Shown here piece by piece: positions 7,598 through 11,970 of a stretch of DNA of 11,970 bases (positions are counted from its first letter, which is position 1; each line of letters begins with the position of its first letter). The notes beneath the pieces are model-generated. The model did no database searches. It had not been told where the DNA came from and worked only from the letters and a program-made list of their open reading frames with translations. The DNA is taken from positions 1 through 11,970 of the forward strand of contig JAEUIB010000795.1 of NCBI GenBank assembly GCA_016795255.1, in the 5' to 3' direction. The stretch comes from Planctomycetota bacterium (GTDB lineage Bacteria > Planctomycetota > B15-G4 > JADJEK01). A program made the position numbers and the translations under genes.

Positions 7598-7645
7598 GGC
7601 GAGCTCACGGGCGAGCTCACGGGCGAGCTCACGGGCGAGCTCACG
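7598..7645. repeat. Tandem repeat, 12 bp x 4 exact copies
   Basis: The unit GGCGAGCTCACG occurs four times without a break or mismatch (7598, 7610, 7622, 7634). Each unit contains the palindrome GAGCTC. The array lies in non-coding DNA downstream of smc. The length, a multiple of three, keeps frames open through it (a GELT period in one frame), but no gene is supported there. An exact array suggests recent expansion by slippage. Confidence 0.95.
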
Positions 7646-7700
7646 CGCGCCGCGGCGCGTCGCTCGATGGACGTCCCGAGCGAGTGGGTCCCGAACAGGG

Positions 7701-7738
7701 CGACACCCGCGACCCTCGATCGAGGGGCGCGGGTGTCG
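7701..7738. terminator. Long GC-rich hairpin, possible terminator or repeat element
   Basis: Arms 7701-7711 and 7728-7738 pair perfectly over 11 bp. After one A-G mismatch the stem continues for 5 bp (7713-7717 with 7722-7726) to a GATC loop. It is the strongest hairpin in the window, 232 nt after the smc stop. The following bases (TCACGGAAGAAG) have no T-run. The near-perfect symmetry means it would fold equally in either transcript direction. Confidence 0.45.
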
Positions 7739-7765
7739 TCACGGAAGAAGCCAGAAGGGAACTCC

Positions 7766-7792
7766 GGGAAAAGGGGAAGAAGGGGAGAAGAG
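7766..7792 (+). other. Uninterrupted 27-nt purine run
   Basis: Twenty-seven successive A or G bases are built of G3-4 and A1-4 blocks, followed shortly by TTTT. Neighbouring sequence is mixed. It has several Shine-Dalgarno-like GGGGA segments but no start codon at a suitable distance. The function is unknown; it may reflect promoter-region composition or an unusual DNA structure. Confidence 0.6.
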
Positions 7793-8090
7793 TTTTACTC
7801 CGTTGCAGGAAACCCTCTGGCTGTTTGTTCGATGTCCGCTCGTCCAGGTCGCGGTTCGGTTCGATCGCGCTCGTCGGAGTCCGGTGGACCTTTTCGAGTC
7901 CCCATCGGCGCCCCGTGGTGGGCCCGATCGACGCAAACCGATGCTGTGACGAAGACGCGGAACAATCTAGGCACCAGCATCCGAGCCGCAAGTTTACAGT
8001 TCAGAAAAGTTCCTTTTCTTGGAACGTTCGGCGTCCGTCCGAACCACACGAGGTCCGGCGCGGAGCGCATGCGCGCGAACGAAGACTGCG

Positions 8091-9041
8091 ATGGCTGAGA
8101 AATCCGAACTGCTTGCCTCGGTCGAATACGGGGCTCTGCGCGCGGCGCTCGGCGTCCTGCGCCTGCTGCCGCCGCGGTGGGCGCTGCGCGCGACCGACCG
8201 CTTGGGGGATGTTGCGTACCTGCTCGATCGCCGCCATCGGGACGTCGCGCTCGCGAACGTCGCTCGGGTCTACGGCGGGGAGAAGACCGCACCGGAGGCT
8301 CGCGCCCTGGTGCGCCGGGTGTTCCGCCACTTCCTGAAAGTCGGCGTCGAGTTCGCGTTGCTGCCGGATCTGATCGCGCGCCGCGGACTCGATGGAGTCG
8401 TCGACATCCACGGGCGCGAGCACGTCGACGCGGCCCTGGCGCGCGGGACCGGCGTCCTCGTGTTCACGGCGCACCTCGGCAATTGGGAGGTCGTCGCCGC
8501 GGCCGGCGAGCCGCTCGGCATGCGTCTGCACGTCGTCGGCCGCGCGATGGACAACCCGAAGATCGACGCGTTCCTGCTGCGCGAGCGTTCGCGCTGGGTG
8601 CGCTCGATCATCCCGAAGGACGGCGGCCTGCCGAAGATCGTCCGGGCGCTGCGCGACGGCGACTGCGTCGCGATGCTGCTCGACCAGCACGCCGGACGGC
8701 AAGGCATGGTCGTCGACTTCCTAGGGCACCCCGCGTCCGCGTTCCGCGCACCTGCGGAGTTGGCCGCACGATTCGGGTTCGCGCTGCTGCCGGGGTTCGG
8801 CATCCGCGTCGACGACTCGCCGAAGTACCGGCTCGACTTCGAGCCCGCGCTGCTGCCCGACACCGAGGCGCCGCGCGAGGCCGAAGTCACGCGACTGACG
8901 CAGGCGATCGCCGACGTGATCGCGAAGCACGTCCGGCGGACGCCTGACCAATGGAACTGGCTGCATCGGCGCTGGCGTGCGGAGCGCGCGCGGCCGGCGG
9001 CCGACGCGACCGCGGCGGCGCCGCGGACGGAGACAGCATGA
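8091..9041 (+). CDS. LpxL/HtrB-family lysophospholipid (lipid A) acyltransferase
   Basis: Members of this family move an acyl chain from acyl-ACP to a lipid A precursor at the inner face of the cytoplasmic membrane. The 316-residue product is of usual length. The catalytic HX4E motif is present as HLGNWE (His128 to Glu133) after GTGVLVFTA. Other family segments are LLDQHAGRQGMVVDFLGHPASAF, where a DQ is followed by a short Gly-rich stretch, APAELAARFG, and the C-terminal PDQWNWLHRRWR. A weakly hydrophobic N-terminal helix (ALRAALGVLRLLP) probably contacts the membrane. The last 16 or so residues are an Ala/Thr-rich tail. The start at 8091 (MAEKSELL) is preferred over the upstream in-frame ATG at 8019, whose extra 24 residues are Arg-rich and unconserved. 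The stop overlaps hldE by ATGA, placing it in a lipopolysaccharide operon. The acyl chain and acceptor (LpxL or LpxM type) cannot be decided. Confidence 0.9.
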   Translation: MAEKSELLASVEYGALRAALGVLRLLPPRWALRATDRLGDVAYLLDRRHRDVALANVARVYGGEKTAPEARALVRRVFRHFLKVGVEFALLPDLIARRGLDGVVDIHGREHVDAALARGTGVLVFTAHLGNWEVVAAAGEPLGMRLHVVGRAMDNPKIDAFLLRERSRWVRSIIPKDGGLPKIVRALRDGDCVAMLLDQHAGRQGMVVDFLGHPASAFRAPAELAARFGFALLPGFGIRVDDSPKYRLDFEPALLPDTEAPREAEVTRLTQAIADVIAKHVRRTPDQWNWLHRRWRAERARPAADATAAAPRTETA

Positions 9042-10516
9042 GCGGCGAACTCATCACGTGGGTCAAGGATGCACGGCCGGTCACGATCGGAGTCGTCGGC
9101 GACCTGATCCTCGACCGGTACCTGCGCGGCGACGCCGAGCGCATCTCGCCGGAAGCTCCGATCCCGGTGCTCGACGTGCGGGCCGAAGAGCTGCGCATCG
9201 GCGGCGCCGGCAACGTCGTCGCGAACGTCGTCGCCGCCGGTGGTCGCGCGGCGATGTGCGGCGTGCTCGGTGACGACGACGGCGGACGCAAACTGATCGA
9301 TCTGCTGAACGACGTCGGAGCCGACGTCGGCAGCGTCGTCCACGATCCGAGTCGGCCGACGATCCAGAAGACGCGCCTGCTCGCCCGCAGCCAACAGGTG
9401 CTGCGATACGACCGCGAGGACCGCCGCCCGATCTCGGGCGCCGTCGAGGAGCGTCTGGTGCGCGCCGTGCGCTCGATGGCCGCGACCGCCGACTTGCTGG
9501 TCGTGTCCGACTACGCCAAGGGAACGCTGACGCCGGCCGTGCTCGCCGCCGCGTTCTCGTCGGGCAAGCGCGTGCTGGTCGATCCGAAGGGAACCGACTA
9601 CGCGAAGTACCGCGGCGCCTACTGCATCACGCCGAACCGCCACGAAGCGGAGCTCGCCACCGGAGTGACGATCGGCGACGCGACGTCGCTGGAACGAGCG
9701 GCGGCCGCGCTGTTCGCGACGACCGGCGTCGACGTCGCGCTGATCACGCTCGGGGCCGACGGCATGTTCTGCGCGGAGCGGGGCGGCGCGTCGTTCCACA
9801 TCCGGACCGAAGCGAAGAAGGTGTTCGACGTCACCGGCGCGGGCGACACGGTCATCGCGCTGCTGGCGCGCTACCTCGCCGCCGGCGTGCCGTTGTCGTC
9901 GGCGGTCCGCATCGCCAATGCCGGTGCGGGCGTCGTCGTCGGCAAGATCGGCGCGGGCACCGTGTCGCCGGCCGAGCTCTACCACGCGCTCGGCAGCGAA
10001 GCCGCGTCGTACGAGAACAAGCTCGTCGCGCGCGAGCGCATCGCGGACGTCGCGCGCGATCTGCGCGAGAAGGCGATGCGCATCGTGTTCACGAACGGCT
10101 GCTTCGACCTGCTGCACGCCGGACACGCGCGCTACCTCGCGTGGGCGCGCGCGCAGGGCGACGTGCTCGTCGTCGGCGTGAACAGCGACGCGTCGGTCCG
10201 CCGACTGAAGGGCGAGCGTCGCCCGTTCGTGACCGGGGAGGACCGGCAGACGTTGCTCGCGGCGCTCGCCGCGGTCGACTACGTGACGATCTTCGACGAG
10301 GACACGCCCGAGTCCTTGATCCGCGACGTCCGTCCGGACGTGCTCGTGAAGGGCTCGGACTGGGAGGGCAAGGAGGTCGCCGGCCAGCGCTTCGTCGAAG
10401 CCGGCGGCGGGCGCGTGCTGTTCGCGCCGTTGCTCCAGGGGCGCTCGACGACGCACCTCGCGGGGCGGATCCAGTCGGCCGAATCGGCGGGTCGCGCCGA
10501 CCCGAAGGGCCGCTGA
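9038..10516 (+). CDS. hldE: Bifunctional heptose 7-phosphate kinase / heptose 1-phosphate adenylyltransferase HldE
   Basis: HldE carries out two cytoplasmic steps towards ADP-heptose for the lipopolysaccharide inner core: phosphorylation of D-glycero-D-manno-heptose 7-phosphate at C1, then, after a phosphatase step, adenylylation of heptose 1-phosphate. The 492-residue product matches the fused form. Residues about 10-325 are a PfkB/ribokinase domain with GDLILDRYLRGDAERISPEAPIP, the GGAGNV substrate-site segment and DVTGAGDT with catalytic Asp270. Residues about 345-485 are the cytidylyltransferase-like domain with FTNGCFDLLHAGH (HxGH, His360 to His363), VNSDASVRRLKG and VKGSDW, ending in the GRSTTHL segment. 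The ATG overlaps the acyltransferase stop (ATGA), with GGAG 5 nt upstream at 9029-9032. The isomerase GmhA and phosphatase GmhB are not in the window. Both active sites look intact. Confidence 0.95.
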   Translation: MSGELITWVKDARPVTIGVVGDLILDRYLRGDAERISPEAPIPVLDVRAEELRIGGAGNVVANVVAAGGRAAMCGVLGDDDGGRKLIDLLNDVGADVGSVVHDPSRPTIQKTRLLARSQQVLRYDREDRRPISGAVEERLVRAVRSMAATADLLVVSDYAKGTLTPAVLAAAFSSGKRVLVDPKGTDYAKYRGAYCITPNRHEAELATGVTIGDATSLERAAAALFATTGVDVALITLGADGMFCAERGGASFHIRTEAKKVFDVTGAGDTVIALLARYLAAGVPLSSAVRIANAGAGVVVGKIGAGTVSPAELYHALGSEAASYENKLVARERIADVARDLREKAMRIVFTNGCFDLLHAGHARYLAWARAQGDVLVVGVNSDASVRRLKGERRPFVTGEDRQTLLAALAAVDYVTIFDEDTPESLIRDVRPDVLVKGSDWEGKEVAGQRFVEAGGGRVLFAPLLQGRSTTHLAGRIQSAESAGRADPKGR

Positions 10517-10563
10517 GCCTTAGGCGGCCCCTAGGGCCGTCCGGTCGCCCGAGCGGGCGACCG
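10507..10563 (+). terminator. Overlapping GC-rich hairpins at the end of hldE
   Basis: Three stems follow one another. 10507-10513 pairs with 10524-10530 (7 bp, spanning the hldE stop). 10525-10530 pairs with 10534-10539 (6 bp) and is mutually exclusive with the first. 10542-10551 pairs with 10554-10563 (9 to 10 bp). The right arm of the last stem, CGGGCGACCG, recurs at 10575-10584 and could compete for pairing. No T-run follows. Probable transcription end of the acyltransferase-hldE pair. Confidence 0.4.
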
Positions 10564-10665
10564 ACCCGTCGAAGCGGGCGACCGCGCTCGGAAGCCCCCG
10601 GGGCGCCTGGGCTTGGCGTGCGATTTCGATCGGCGACCCCCGGTTACCCGTGCTCGATCGCCCGG

Positions 10666-10671
10666 TAGAGT
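10666..10671 (+). promoter_or_regulatory. Possible -10 element of the FHA-GAF regulator
   Basis: TAGAGT matches four of six positions of the sigma70 -10 and lies 49 nt before the start codon. The hexamer at -35 distance (GTTACC, 10643-10648) is poor. Weak evidence, given mainly because the gene is separated from hldE by hairpins and probably has its own promoter. Confidence 0.2.
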
Positions 10672-10709
10672 GCGCTCGCGCGATCGCTTCTGCCCGGAAG
10701 TCCGCTCGC

Positions 10710-10716
10710 GGAGAAG
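10710..10716 (+). promoter_or_regulatory. Ribosome binding site of the FHA-GAF regulator
   Basis: GGAGAAG ends 4 nt before the ATG at 10721, with the GGAG core 7 nt away. This supports the chosen start. Confidence 0.6.
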
Positions 10717-10720
10717 CTCC

Positions 10721-11970
10721 ATGACCTCGTTGCAACTCGACGTGGAGGACGAAGACCGCCGCGAGCGGCTCGCCTTCACGAAGGAACGCATCACGTTCGG
10801 GCGCGCGGCCGGGAACGACGTCGTCGTCAACGACGCCCAAGTCTCGCGCACGCACTGCGTGCTCGAGCGGACCGGCGATCGCTTCCGCATCGTCGACCTC
10901 GGTTCGCAGAACGGCACGTTCGTCAACGGCGACCGCGTTCCCGAAGCCACGCTGAAGGCCGGCGACTCGATCCGCGTCGGCCGCTTGAAGGTCAAGGTCG
11001 TCGCGGCCGACGTCAGCGGCGACGAGGACGTGGGCGAACTGCAGAAGGACCGCTCGTTCCTCAATTGGCTCGTGACCGTCAACCGCGACCTCGCGGCCGA
11101 GCACGAGCTGATGCCGCTCTTGAACCGCATCCTCGACGCCGTCGTCAACTTCTCGCGCGCCGAGCGAGCGTTCGTCGTCCTCGCCGCGAAGGACGGCGGC
11201 CTCGAGTGCGAAGCGTCGCGGAACTTCAAGGGCGACTCGGTCCACGACGCCGAAGTGGCGGTGTCGCGGTCGATCGCGCACGAGGTCCTGACCACCGGCA
11301 AACCGCTGTTCTCGATCAACGCGCGCGAGGACGAGCGCTTCCGCGCCGTGCAGTCGATCGTCAACCTCGGCCTGCGCTCGGTGCTGTGCGTGCCGATCCG
11401 CTTCCGCGAGGAACTGCTCGGCGTCGTCTACATCGACAACCGGCTCGAAGCCGGTGTGTTCAGCACGCGCGACGCGGAACGACTGCTCGTGTTCGCCGAC
11501 CAAGCGGCGATCGCGGTCGCGAACGCGCGGATGATCAAAGAGCTGATCGACTCCAACGAGGCGCTGGCGACCGCACGCGCGCGCCTCGAATTGCTGAACC
11601 GCGACCTGCGGCGCACGGTCTCCGATCGCGAAGCCGAATTGGCGTCGGTCCGCGCGCGACTGGCCGGCGACGACATCGACGAGCCCGAATCGAAGTACGA
11701 CTCGGTCGGCATCATCGGCCGCTCGCCGGCGATGGTGCGCGTGTTCGAGATGCTCGATCGCGTCACCGACTCGAACTTCCCGGTGCTGATCGAAGGCGAG
11801 AGCGGCACCGGCAAAGAACTGGTCGCGCGCGCGATCCATCGCCTCGGCCCGCGTCGCTCGGAACCGTTCGTGTCGGAGAACTGCGCCGCGCTGCCGGAGA
11901 CCCTGCTCGAGAGCGAGCTGTTCGGATCGATCAAGGGCGCGTTCACCGGCGCGTCGGCCACGCGGCGAGG
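10721..11970 (+). CDS. FHA-GAF sigma54-dependent transcription activator (3' end outside window)
   Basis: This is a bacterial enhancer-binding protein that remodels sigma54 RNA polymerase with its AAA+ ATPase. The 416 visible residues hold three modules. An FHA domain (about 1-95) has GR27-28, SRTH (42-45), NGT (64-66) and NG (69-70), which bind phosphothreonine peptides. A GAF domain (about 125-272) has VPIRFREELLGVVYIDN. A coiled-coil-like linker (about 273-315) leads into the AAA+ domain, with IIGRSPAM, Walker A GESGTGKE (359-366), NCAALPETLLESELFG and the sigma54-contacting GAFTGA loop (406-411). The sequence ends there, so Walker B, the arginine fingers and any DNA-binding helix-turn-helix are unseen. 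The residue after ELFG is Ser where His or Tyr is usual. The FHA domain implies control by Ser/Thr phosphorylation. The gene has its own leader after hldE, and targets cannot be read from this window. Confidence 0.93.
   Translation, partial: MTSLQLDVEDEDRRERLAFTKERITFGRAAGNDVVVNDAQVSRTHCVLERTGDRFRIVDLGSQNGTFVNGDRVPEATLKAGDSIRVGRLKVKVVAADVSGDEDVGELQKDRSFLNWLVTVNRDLAAEHELMPLLNRILDAVVNFSRAERAFVVLAAKDGGLECEASRNFKGDSVHDAEVAVSRSIAHEVLTTGKPLFSINAREDERFRAVQSIVNLGLRSVLCVPIRFREELLGVVYIDNRLEAGVFSTRDAERLLVFADQAAIAVANARMIKELIDSNEALATARARLELLNRDLRRTVSDREAELASVRARLAGDDIDEPESKYDSVGIIGRSPAMVRVFEMLDRVTDSNFPVLIEGESGTGKELVARAIHRLGPRRSEPFVSENCAALPETLLESELFGSIKGAFTGASATRR

Larger units (their letters stand above)
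7470..8090. other. Long intergenic region between smc and the acyltransferase gene
   Basis: These 621 bases hold no convincing gene. Going downstream there is a nested hairpin (7489-7536), four exact copies of a 12-bp unit (7598-7645), a long GC-rich hairpin (7701-7738), an all-purine run (7766-7792) and a stretch to about 8030 that is visibly less GC-rich than its surroundings, with a small inverted repeat GTTCC-7-GGAAC at 8009-8025. Frames crossing it are arginine/serine-rich and overlap genes in the wrong phase. The promoter of the acyltransferase-hldE pair should lie in the AT-richer part, but no good -35/-10 pair was seen. No tRNA or known structured RNA was recognised. Confidence 0.6.

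Noticed and set aside
7598..7645. Short repeats considered as a CRISPR array
   Set aside because: Units are 12 bp, directly adjacent and without spacers, and no cas gene is near.
7830..7900. GGTTCGAT-like text considered as a tRNA T-arm
   Set aside because: No matching T-stem, acceptor stem or anticodon arm could be folded around it.
7500..7949. Small open frame in the smc-acyltransferase gap with Ser-Arg-Ala repeats
   Set aside because: No start signal, low-complexity Arg/Ser composition and repeat-derived sequence; competing frames on both strands are equally open.
5876..8098. Plus-strand open frame from within smc through the intergenic repeat (GELT repeats)
   Set aside because: Out of phase with smc, Arg/Gly/Ala-rich, no ribosome binding site; it stays open through the 12-bp repeats only because the unit length is a multiple of three.
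8270..10456. Minus-strand open frame of 728 codons across the acyltransferase and hldE
   Set aside because: Spans two recognised + strand genes and shows no coherent domain.

Overview
This is a high-GC window (roughly two thirds or more G+C by eye, with strong GC3 codon bias) from a Gram-negative bacterium. The set of genes is suggestive of Planctomycetota: an LpxL-type acyltransferase, a bifunctional HldE, an FHA-GAF-sigma54 activator, and NrdR next to a two-ATP-cone NrdD-like protein. Lineage is an inference from gene content, not from a marker search. All recognised genes lie on the + strand.

Layout. (1) 1-1139: 3' part of yidC, the membrane protein insertase, open at the left edge. (2) 1140-1445: intergenic, with a GC-rich hairpin, a consensus TTGACA element and a NrdR-box-like palindrome. 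(3) 1446-7469: a tightly packed set of nrdR (dNTP-sensing repressor), a 669-residue protein with two ATP-cone domains and an NrdD-like body lacking a glycyl-radical motif, and smc. The first pair overlaps by ATGA and the second is 4 bp apart. (4) 7470-8090: a 621-bp intergenic stretch with hairpins, an exact 12-bp x 4 tandem repeat and a 27-nt all-purine run. (5) 8091-10516: a lipid A-type acyltransferase overlapping hldE by ATGA, both pointing to lipopolysaccharide assembly. (6) 10517-10720: GC-rich hairpins and a leader. (7) 10721 to the right edge: an FHA-GAF-AAA+ sigma54-dependent activator, cut off just after its GAFTGA loop.

How the genes work together. The central cluster combines deoxynucleotide sensing (NrdR plus a probable catalytically inactive ribonucleotide-reductase relative) with chromosome organisation (SMC). 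The next pair makes outer-membrane glycolipid precursors: an acyl chain transfer and ADP-heptose synthesis. The last gene is a signal-integrating transcription activator whose targets cannot be read from the window.

The most unusual element is the NrdD-like protein translationally coupled to nrdR. The promoter region contains a sequence that fits the NrdR operator reasonably well, suggesting autoregulation. Several intergenic hairpins follow gene ends but lack the T-run of a classical intrinsic terminator.
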